From Sphingomonas telluris (GTDB taxonomy: Bacteria; Pseudomonadota; Alphaproteobacteria; Sphingomonadales; Sphingomonadaceae): 64,000 nucleotides of DNA. Of the stretch, positions 57,611 through 64,000 are shown piece after piece. The notes beneath the pieces are model-generated. The model was not told where the DNA came from. It did not search any database and saw nothing but the letters and a program-made list of their open reading frames with translations. The translations under genes and the position numbers were made by a program. The stretch spans positions 248,001-312,000 of the forward strand of contig NZ_JAKZHW010000001.1 of the NCBI RefSeq assembly GCF_022568775.1, given 5' to 3'. Positions within the stretch are counted from its first letter, which is position 1; the number at the start of each line of letters is the position of its first letter.

Positions 57611-58921
57611 ATGAGGGCTAAGGTCGATGCAGCGTTATCGGTGGGTCCGCAAATGCACGTCTGTATCCTTTACGATTGCCTCTTTCCGTGGACCGTCGGA
57701 GGTGGGGAGAAGTGGTATCGGCAAATGGCGGAGGGGTATGCCGCAGCCGGACACCGGGTAACCTACTTGACCCTGCGGCAGTGGGACGACGATGATCCGC
57801 CGGTCATTCCCGGCGTCAGCGTCCTCGCAGTTGGCCCGAGACTGAAGCTCTACGCTGACGGAAAGCGGAGGATCCTCCCCCCTCTGATCTACGGGCTGGG
57901 CGTCTTCCGGCACCTGCTCTTCAACGGTCGCCGTTACGATCTGCTTCACGGTGCCTCGTTCCCGTTCTTCTCGGTCCTAGCGGCGGGAGTCCTTCGACCA
58001 TTCTTCCGGTTCCGACTTGCGGTCGATTGGATCGAAGTGTGGACGGACGATTACTGGCGCACCTACCTCGGACCACTCGGCGGAATCGGGATTGCTGTTC
58101 AGAAGATGTGCGCACGCGTCCCGCAGATCGGCTTCAGCCTTAGCAGGCTTCATCTCGAGCGAGCTCGCGCTCTCGGCGTCACAGATATGACCTTGCTCGA
58201 AGGCACGTTCCTCGAAGGCGAGGAGCTTCTCAGGCAGCCCAGGGCCGGCCCGCCAGAGGTTCTGTACGCGGGCCGGATGATCCCCGAGAAACGCGTGTTG
58301 CTGCTCGTCGATGCGCTCGCCGACTTGATGCGAGACGACAAAGACCTTCGCGCAACCTTGATCGGGAAGGGGCCTGATGAGGCGGCGGTTGCTCGTCGGA
58401 TCAGTGATCACGGATTGGAAGAGCGCATTGCCCAACTCGGCTTCGTCGACCTCGAAATCCTCCGCGCTGCGCAAAGCCACGCGGCCGTTCTGGTCCAGCC
58501 TTCGGAACGGGAAGGTTATGGGCTGGTGGTCGTTGAGTCAGCTTACCGCGGAGTGCCGGTCATCGTCGTCCCCGGGTCAGACAATGCGTCGGTCGAGTTA
58601 ATTGAGCCGGGAGAGAACGGTTTCGTCGCGGCGGAGCCCACGCCTGGAGCTTTGGCTCGAGCGATCCGTGAGGCGCTGGACGGCCGCGATGATCTCCGGC
58701 GGAGGACTTCGGACTGGTACGATAAAAACCGGGCCAGACTGTCCTTCGCCCGCTCATTCGAGATCATATTGGCGAAGCTGAGGGACGCCGGACTAGGCAG
58801 GTCTGCGGGCGACGATTCGCAGAGCGCTCGGACGGCGGGTCAGCCGCTCGGCACCCCACTGGAAGGGTCGCAGGCTCGCGCCGAGGAAAAACAATCCCGC
58901 GTTCGGTCTGCAGCCGAATAA
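57611..58921 (+). CDS. GT4-family glycosyltransferase
   Basis: A cytoplasmic GT-B glycosyltransferase of up to 436 residues. The N-terminal domain begins MHVCILYDCLFPWTVGGGEKW (Gly-rich acceptor loop), which starts at codon 15, so ATG 57653 is a good alternative start. The C-terminal domain has LYAGRMIPEKRVLLLVDAL and the donor motif SEREGYGLVVVESAYRGVP with the E-x7-E pair. The final about 43 residues are low-complexity and overlap, antisense, the 3' end of the convergent methyltransferase gene by 129 nt, so that tail may be a recent read-through extension. Donor and acceptor are unknown. Confidence 0.87.
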   Translation: MRAKVDAALSVGPQMHVCILYDCLFPWTVGGGEKWYRQMAEGYAAAGHRVTYLTLRQWDDDDPPVIPGVSVLAVGPRLKLYADGKRRILPPLIYGLGVFRHLLFNGRRYDLLHGASFPFFSVLAAGVLRPFFRFRLAVDWIEVWTDDYWRTYLGPLGGIGIAVQKMCARVPQIGFSLSRLHLERARALGVTDMTLLEGTFLEGEELLRQPRAGPPEVLYAGRMIPEKRVLLLVDALADLMRDDKDLRATLIGKGPDEAAVARRISDHGLEERIAQLGFVDLEILRAAQSHAAVLVQPSEREGYGLVVVESAYRGVPVIVVPGSDNASVELIEPGENGFVAAEPTPGALARAIREALDGRDDLRRRTSDWYDKNRARLSFARSFEIILAKLRDAGLGRSAGDDSQSARTAGQPLGTPLEGSQARAEEKQSRVRSAAE

Positions 58922-59680
58922 GGACGCGAAGGATAGGGCAAATGTCGGGCCGCAGATGTCCCGTTCCGAGATGACCTCAAGCCCGCCAGCCTCCACCAGT
59001 TTCCGCAGGCTTCGACGGCTGAAATGAACGCGGTGATAGGGGGCATACCAGTTGGCGCAGGATTTGCCGAACCAGGGCGTCCAGACGCAGTCCACATTCG
59101 GCACTTCGATAACGATTGTGCCGTTAGGTCGCAGATAGGCCTTTAGCTCCGACAGCAGCGCCTCAGGATTATCGCTATGCTCTAGGACGTGGAAGCAGGT
59201 CAGGAGATCAACCTTGCCCAGCAAGGCGGTTGAAGAACGGAAACTCATGTAGCTGGCCCGGCCGATTTCCGCTGGCGGATCCTCGAAGAAATCGAGACCG
59301 TAGACAGACGTGTCGGGATCGGCCGCTTCCGCGATCAGGGCCGGCAGCATTCCATTGCCTGTGCCATAATCGGCAACGGCTCGGACCTTGCCATCGACTT
59401 GCCTCAACAAGCTTTGAGCCAGGCGCCCGAACACGAATGCCTTGAGCGCCCTGACGGGTCCGCTGTCGCGCGCCAGATAGTCTTCGCTTTCTCGATTCTC
59501 ATAGAGGACTGAGACATCCGCCATCGGCGGCCGGGTCACTCCGTGACCACAGAGGGAGCACTGCCAAATCTCTATTCTCGGTGCCAGCGGATGACCGGTG
59601 TCGAGCACGATCCTCGGCTTTGATCCGAAGTCGCAGGATGGATGGTCCGACGCTTCACTTAGGGCCGTGTGGACGGTCAT
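58793..59680 (-). CDS. Class I SAM-dependent methyltransferase (Methyltransf_23-like)
   Basis: A 295-residue protein. The N-terminal part contains a CSLCGHG Cys pair typical of methyltransferases of surface-glycan clusters, followed by a Rossmann domain with VADYGTGNGMLPALI (motif I), YGLDFFEDPP, and LLTCFHVLEHSDNPEALLSE. The C-terminus is basic. It probably methylates a sugar or lipid-linked glycan. Its ATG shares one base with the upstream GtrA stop, placing it in the operon with GtrA and the GT2 gene. The 3' end overlaps the GT4 gene on the other strand. Confidence 0.82.
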   Translation of the reverse strand: MTVHTALSEASDHPSCDFGSKPRIVLDTGHPLAPRIEIWQCSLCGHGVTRPPMADVSVLYENRESEDYLARDSGPVRALKAFVFGRLAQSLLRQVDGKVRAVADYGTGNGMLPALIAEAADPDTSVYGLDFFEDPPAEIGRASYMSFRSSTALLGKVDLLTCFHVLEHSDNPEALLSELKAYLRPNGTIVIEVPNVDCVWTPWFGKSCANWYAPYHRVHFSRRSLRKLVEAGGLEVISERDICGPTFALSFASLFGCRPNAGLFFLGASLRPFQWGAERLTRRPSALRIVARRPA

Positions 59681-60129
59681 CAGTCCGAGAACTTCAGGCC
59701 GAAACTGAAGCTTCGGTGAGTGAGAAAGTTTGCCGGGGCTACGAGCGCAGCCGAAAGAAAGACGGCGATTTGATAAGGCACGCCGAATCCAACCATGGCC
59801 CGGCTGATACCCATCGCGATGACGGTCGATATCGTCGTGACCAGATAGTATCGCTGGACCTCTCGGCGTTCAGATTGGCCATCGACCTTGAAGGACCAGG
59901 ATCGGTTCGCCGCGAAGCCGACGAGGGTCACGCCGATGAAACACAGGGCGTACGATATCAGGTAATTGATGCGCAGGAACTCGGTCAGGGCGACGATGAT
60001 GACCGTGTTCAAGAGCGCAGAGACGCACCCTACGACGGCAAACCGTACGAACTCGCCTGCTCGTTTGCCCAGCAGTGTGTCCGTGTTCACCGCGTTTGGT
60101 CTCCAGTTACTAGAATTCGTGCCAATCAT
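59680..60129 (-). CDS. GtrA-family flippase-like membrane protein
   Basis: A 149-residue GtrA-type protein with four helices (near 27-48, 54-74, 92-114 and 120-140). The family landmarks are FVRFAVVGCVSALLNTVI, the loop ANRSWSFKV and the closing NFLTHRSFSFG. Thought to translocate polyprenyl-phosphate sugars. It overlaps the upstream GT2 gene by 20 nt, forming a GtrA/GtrB-like pair. It is different in sequence from the other GtrA-like protein at 32834. Confidence 0.87.
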   Translation of the reverse strand: MIGTNSSNWRPNAVNTDTLLGKRAGEFVRFAVVGCVSALLNTVIIVALTEFLRINYLISYALCFIGVTLVGFAANRSWSFKVDGQSERREVQRYYLVTTISTVIAMGISRAMVGFGVPYQIAVFLSAALVAPANFLTHRSFSFGLKFSD

Positions 60130-61342
60130 TGACGTTGTCGAGCAGCAGCTTCAGCACGAATCCCGACAGCATCGTGACAACGCCGGCGACGCAGGCGGTA
60201 GTGATCGCAAAGACCAAATGCACTGACTGCTCCATCGGCCCACCGACGAACAACCACTTGAAGGCTAGGAGGGCATCCGCCCCGAAACCCGCAACAGTTA
60301 GCACGCCGCCAAAGCCCACTAGCCACTCCAGCGGACGACCGCGCTTCAGCCAGGGAACGACCCGCCCGCGCTGATTAGGATGATAGATCGCGATCGCCAC
60401 CTTCGCGAGCATGCCCAGGAGGATTGCGGACAGGCCGATCAGCGTCGCCATCGACGACAAGGCGACGAAGTGGATGCCGAAATACTGGCCACCGACGGTC
60501 ACCGGCCCACGCGACAATGCGGCTAGTCCGAAAACTCCGGCAACCAACAGGATGAGCCCGGGCAGCAGGTAGACCGTATCCGGCGCATGCGCGATGATCA
60601 GGCGCAGGTGCCGCCAACCATCGCGGAAGGAGCGGAGATGCGGGGGGCGGCCGCGCTTGTCGGGGTAGAGCTTGATCGGCACCTCGCGGATGTCGAGCCC
60701 CGCCCGGTGCGCGTTGATGACCATCTCCGAGGCGAACTCCATGCCCGGAGAGCGAGCACCCATCTGTTCGAAAGCTTCGCGCGTGAAGCCGCGCATGCCG
60801 CAGTGGAAGTCGCGGATCGGCGACCGGTGCAGCCAGCGGGCCAGCGCAGAAAGGACGGGGTTGCCAAGATAGCGGTGAAGCGGCGGCATGGCGCCGTCCT
60901 CGATGCCGCCGGCGAAACGGTTGCCCATGACTAGATCGGCGCCGTTCTCGAGCGTGTCGATGAATCCGTCGAGCTGGCTCCAGTCGTAGGAATCGTCGGC
61001 GTCCGCCATGATCAGATACTTGCCCTTGGCGGCACCCGCGGCGGCGCTGATCGCGGCTCCGTAACCCTTGATCGGCTGGTGGACGACGCGAGCGCCCAGG
61101 CTTTCGGCGATTTCCACCGACCTGTCGGTCGATCCGTTGTCGCCGACGACGACCTCACCCTTGATGCCGCGGCGCGCGAAGGCGTCGAGTGCTTTTTGGA
61201 TGCAGATGCCGAGTGTGCGTTCTTCGTTGAGGCAGGGAATGATCGCGGAGACGAGAACCTCTTGGCGGGCCGCGGTCTTTGAACTGCTCTCAACCGCCCG
61301 GAGCCGTGCGCTGTTCGACCTGGTCCCCATAACTGCCTGCAC
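60110..61342 (-). CDS. GT2-family polyprenyl-phosphate glycosyltransferase (DPM1/GtrB-like)
   Basis: A 410-residue protein. The cytoplasmic GT2 domain (about 25-250) has VSAIIPCLNEERTLGICIQ, VVGDNGSTDRSVEIAES, IKGYGAAISAAAGAAKG and the metal-binding ADADDSYDW. It likely transfers a sugar from a nucleotide donor to undecaprenyl phosphate. Four C-terminal helices (about 255-400) anchor it, as in many bacterial GtrB-type enzymes. The ATG at 61342 or one at 61330 can serve as start. The downstream GtrA overlaps it; the GT-C gene at 61434 lies just upstream on the same strand. Confidence 0.88.
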   Translation of the reverse strand: MQAVMGTRSNSARLRAVESSSKTAARQEVLVSAIIPCLNEERTLGICIQKALDAFARRGIKGEVVVGDNGSTDRSVEIAESLGARVVHQPIKGYGAAISAAAGAAKGKYLIMADADDSYDWSQLDGFIDTLENGADLVMGNRFAGGIEDGAMPPLHRYLGNPVLSALARWLHRSPIRDFHCGMRGFTREAFEQMGARSPGMEFASEMVINAHRAGLDIREVPIKLYPDKRGRPPHLRSFRDGWRHLRLIIAHAPDTVYLLPGLILLVAGVFGLAALSRGPVTVGGQYFGIHFVALSSMATLIGLSAILLGMLAKVAIAIYHPNQRGRVVPWLKRGRPLEWLVGFGGVLTVAGFGADALLAFKWLFVGGPMEQSVHLVFAITTACVAGVVTMLSGFVLKLLLDNVNDWHEF

Positions 61343-61433
61343 GCCCCCGTCTGCGCTCGTTAGAAAGTCAGGCCAGACCTATGGCCGTGTCTTCCTATCT
61401 TTTTGGTAAATACCACGAAAACCTTTGCCGCCG

Positions 61434-63200
61434 TCATGGGATTACGCGGCAGTTCAGGCGCATCGCTTCCTCCCGCAGTGCCAATGCCTCCGGCGAAGGC
61501 GCCTTGGGCGCGACGGTATGGAAGAGGTGAGCGAGGGGAGCCATTTCGGCTCCGTCGAAGAAGGCGATCGACTTCGACTGGCAAAGCTCGGCCAGTGCTT
61601 CCGGCTTCACGAGCTTGGCGATCAGCCGCTTCGGCCGGTTCGACAGGTCGAAACTGTTGAACACGACGTCCTGCCCGAAGGGCGCGATTTGAGTGTCGAC
61701 GATGACCACATCGGCGGGAATCGCCGCCAGCCTTTCACTGATCTGCGCAAACGGAGTCACGACTTTCGAGGCCATCCATGCGTGCAACGGAAGCAAGACG
61801 ACTGCCAGAGCGGTCGTCACAAGGAGCGGCCGTTGCAGCGAAAGCCCGCGGCTCTCCATCCGATGGAAGCCATAGCAAGCGAGAAGAATCGCATTTCCGA
61901 GCACCGGATGGACGTAGCGATAGCCCCATCCGTGACCTTGCCATGGGAGAATGAGCGCAAGAACGATGATGGGCAGCAGGAAGCTCGCTGTCAGCGCCTT
62001 CACGATCGGTTCCGAACGCCAGCAGCTGATCGCTCCGAAGAAGGCGAGAGGCAGCAGGAGCAAATGCTGCCAGCAGATGAACCTAAGCAGGTTGGCCGAA
62101 GTGAGCCAAATGTTCGCGAAACCGACGCCTTTCACAGAATTGATAAGGCGTTCCGAAAAGCTCACGCCCGAAGCGCAATTCGCAGTTCCGCAGTCGATGA
62201 GCGTACGTGCGGTTGTCGCGTGTGATGCAACCCAAATTGGCCATGCCAGCCAGAAAAGTGCGATCACCGCGTAACCCACGATGTAATACGTTAGCAGGCT
62301 CCAACGCCGCTGTCCGATCAGGAGCAATAGAAAAGGCCCCACGAACATGGGGTGGAACAGTGGCTGATGAATTCCGACCGCAAAGAAACCTACGATCAAG
62401 GCCAGCGCATGCGTCTGCTTCCGATCGGCGAGGAAAAGAGCGAGCCAAAGCAGGTTCAGCCCCAAATGCATGCTCATCGAGAAGGCGGTCATCGATGTGA
62501 TGACCGCTTGTGAGGACGTCCCGAGCAGCAGAAGCGCCAGGACGACGGTTCGATTGGATTCCGGCCACAGCCTCCGCGCCACGGACCATAGGCTCGCGGC
62601 AGCGAGTGCAGCCATGAGGGGCGACGCCAAGGAGACGATCCCAGCCTCTGAAAGCACCGCCCTGAAGGCCGAATGGACCGGTAGATACGCGGAAACCCAG
62701 AATTCCCGATCTCCAATCGGAAGCATGAACCGCCGGTTCAGCGCGTCGGCGACGGAGCGCCATTCTGCCGGGAAGGGCCATAAAGCGCGCCCGTGTGCGT
62801 AGATGCCCTGATCGAACACGGCCATCTGCTCGTCGCGGCTGAGGTCGTAGCCTTGGAAGACAAGGCTATGTCCGAACCAGCCGGCGAACAGGAAGACCAA
62901 TATGGTCGCAACTAGCGCCACGCGCGTGCCGCGCGGTTCCGGGGGGGAGATCGACACGGCTCTCGGCCGCAGGAAAGCCGCGAGCAGGAAAACTGGGACC
63001 AGCGGAAGGTCCTGCGTAAGCGTGAGGTGCAGCGTCAGCCCATCGATCGCCCGCACCCGGGGAAGATAGGGCAGCCCGATTACAATGCCGGCGAGCCCGA
63101 CGATGATCGCGAGCGTCAGCAGGCGCGCGGAATCGTATCGAGCGGATGCTTCGTTCGCGTCATCCACGGACGATAATGGAGGCGTCTTCGCTTTGAGCAT
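61434..63200 (-). CDS. Large GT-C membrane glycosyltransferase-like protein
   Basis: A 588-residue polytopic membrane protein with about twelve helices and a soluble C-terminal domain of about 110 residues. The first loop reads QGYDLSRDEQMAVFDQGIY, with an acidic Asp-Glu motif typical of GT39-like GT-C enzymes that take sugars from polyprenyl phosphate. Later, WQGHGWGYRYVHPVLGNAILL resembles the conserved aromatic loop. It lies 91 nt upstream of the GT2 gene on the same strand, so it is the natural GtrC-like partner that transfers the sugar to the final acceptor. Acceptor unknown. Confidence 0.75.
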   Translation of the reverse strand: MLKAKTPPLSSVDDANEASARYDSARLLTLAIIVGLAGIVIGLPYLPRVRAIDGLTLHLTLTQDLPLVPVFLLAAFLRPRAVSISPPEPRGTRVALVATILVFLFAGWFGHSLVFQGYDLSRDEQMAVFDQGIYAHGRALWPFPAEWRSVADALNRRFMLPIGDREFWVSAYLPVHSAFRAVLSEAGIVSLASPLMAALAAASLWSVARRLWPESNRTVVLALLLLGTSSQAVITSMTAFSMSMHLGLNLLWLALFLADRKQTHALALIVGFFAVGIHQPLFHPMFVGPFLLLLIGQRRWSLLTYYIVGYAVIALFWLAWPIWVASHATTARTLIDCGTANCASGVSFSERLINSVKGVGFANIWLTSANLLRFICWQHLLLLPLAFFGAISCWRSEPIVKALTASFLLPIIVLALILPWQGHGWGYRYVHPVLGNAILLACYGFHRMESRGLSLQRPLLVTTALAVVLLPLHAWMASKVVTPFAQISERLAAIPADVVIVDTQIAPFGQDVVFNSFDLSNRPKRLIAKLVKPEALAELCQSKSIAFFDGAEMAPLAHLFHTVAPKAPSPEALALREEAMRLNCRVIP

Positions 63201-63295
63201 CTGTCAGCTTATTTGCCGTAGGTCGGGATGGTTAAGGAAGCGCTTTCCGCACACGCGACGGTAAGTCAGTGAAATGGGTGGCTGTTGAGACCGGC

Positions 63296-64000
63296 TCAGA
63301 CAGTGGCAGGTTCAACTGAATTCGGAGTTGAGGCTGGTAGCCGCACCTGGACCAAGAGTGCCCAGAGCAAGATTGGGGGGATCCACCAGGTCCCGAGATA
63401 AACAATGATTGGCGACAGGAAACCGGCGGCCAGTGCCGCGCGCTGAAATGTCCCGAGCGTTTCCCAATGGCTGTAGATCCCGAGGAGAAACCCCAGGCAG
63501 GCCACCGGCATGTCATAGTGAAGCGCGTAAGGGGAAATGAGCAGCGCCGCCGTCGCGGCAGTGAACGCATTTATCTGCCTCGAAAGGAGGTAGGCCGCCG
63601 CGACCGCGAACAGTGCCCAGCCCCACAAGCCATAACCGATCGCTGGGCCTACGCCCAGAACAAGCCATCGCTTGCGCACGCCAATCCTGTCTGCGTGCGC
63701 CGTGAGCGCATTCGCGAAGTCGACCCAGATGTGAAAACCAAAGGCAATCATGCTCGCAGCAATGAGCAATAACGCCAATGCTGCCGTCCGCCACACGTCG
63801 GCCCTGTTTTTCAGAGCGAAGACGCTCAGTAGACCCATATGCGGCTTGAACGTGAGGGCGGAGACTGCCGCCCATCGGCCTCGAAATGCACAGAGCCATA
63901 ACCCCCCCACAACCAGGCTAGTCTGACCGAAGAAAAGGCAAAGCAGAGTTGCCGGCGAGCAAACAGCGAAGACGAGCGGAAAGCCTTTGGGCAGATAAGG
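63296..64000 (-). CDS. GT87-like membrane glycosyltransferase (5' end outside window)
   Basis: The 3' part (234 codons plus stop) of a GT87/DUF2029-type gene. The frame is open to the last base of the window. It reads YLPKGFPLVFAVCSP and then FFGQTSLVVGGLWLCAFRG, matching the GQT motif after the missing first loop. SALTFKPHMGLLSVFAL and LLISPYALHYDMPVACLG are further landmarks, and about seven helices are visible. The GTG at 63910 is internal, not the start. The window cuts the first loop that would carry the conserved acidic residue. Confidence 0.78.
   Translation of the reverse strand, partial: PYLPKGFPLVFAVCSPATLLCLFFGQTSLVVGGLWLCAFRGRWAAVSALTFKPHMGLLSVFALKNRADVWRTAALALLLIAASMIAFGFHIWVDFANALTAHADRIGVRKRWLVLGVGPAIGYGLWGWALFAVAAAYLLSRQINAFTAATAALLISPYALHYDMPVACLGFLLGIYSHWETLGTFQRAALAAGFLSPIIVYLGTWWIPPILLWALLVQVRLPASTPNSVEPATV

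Overview
The window looks like a chromosomal segment of a high-GC alphaproteobacterium, most likely in the Sphingomonadales. This rests on protein content (RpoB/RpoC, SPYD-type release factor 2, tad/cpa locus, entericidin-like lipoproteins, RNase E/G type) and on a CtrA-type box upstream of the pilin gene. It is an inference without database comparison. No rRNA, tRNA, insertion sequence, integrase or CRISPR array was seen.

Layout. 1-2.3 kb: the end of a Ppx/GppA phosphatase, rlmE, and a DUF2975 membrane protein plus small XRE regulator, preceded by three evenly spaced TATCGATA palindromes. 2.3-8.7 kb (minus): RNase E/G, a periplasmic M48 protease, a DsbA-like protein and a secreted M28 peptidase. 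9.1-14.6 kb (plus): cell-wall amidase, PBP1A, prfB and a lipoprotein-type methyltransferase, then a short RadC-like protein, thyA and two tandem entericidin-like lipoproteins. 16.6-28.2 kb (minus): rpoC, rpoB, rplL and rplJ, with two plus-strand genes (lipoprotein, polytopic membrane protein) between rplL and rpoB. 28.5-33.2 kb (plus): a secreted subtilisin, then UbiA-type prenyltransferase, DprE1-like oxidase, DprE2-like reductase and GtrA. The UbiA, DprE1 and DprE2 homologues are three of the enzymes of the polyprenyl-phosphoryl-D-arabinofuranose donor pathway. 33.2-38.3 kb (minus): four overlapping polytopic GT-C/GT87-type membrane genes. 38.5-39.3 kb: a DUF2569-like membrane protein. 39.6-52.8 kb (plus): a complete Flp/tad pilus locus. 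52.9-54 kb (minus): rplA and rplK. 54.2-64 kb: a second surface-glycan region with GT87 and GT-C proteins, an O-acyltransferase, a GT4, a methyltransferase, a GtrA/GtrB/GtrC-like trio and a GT87 gene cut by the window end.

Two architectural points stand out. First, rplK-rplA, rplJ-rplL and rpoB-rpoC keep the classical order and strand but are separated by about 24.7 kb (protease, arabinose-donor genes, GT-C genes, tad locus) and about 2.1 kb. Each block has its own candidate terminator, and candidate promoters are visible for rplJL and rpoBC. Second, a lipid-linked arabinofuranose donor pathway lies beside GT-C genes and a type IVb pilus locus. The Flp pilin has an unusual Ser/Thr/Cys-rich tail, so pilus or surface-glycan arabinosylation is a testable hypothesis.

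The window is mostly gene-dense with many ATGA/GTGA overlaps. The four longer gene-free stretches (8705-9118, 25089-25410, 28168-28550, 39258-39653) are leaders or promoter regions and are described individually.
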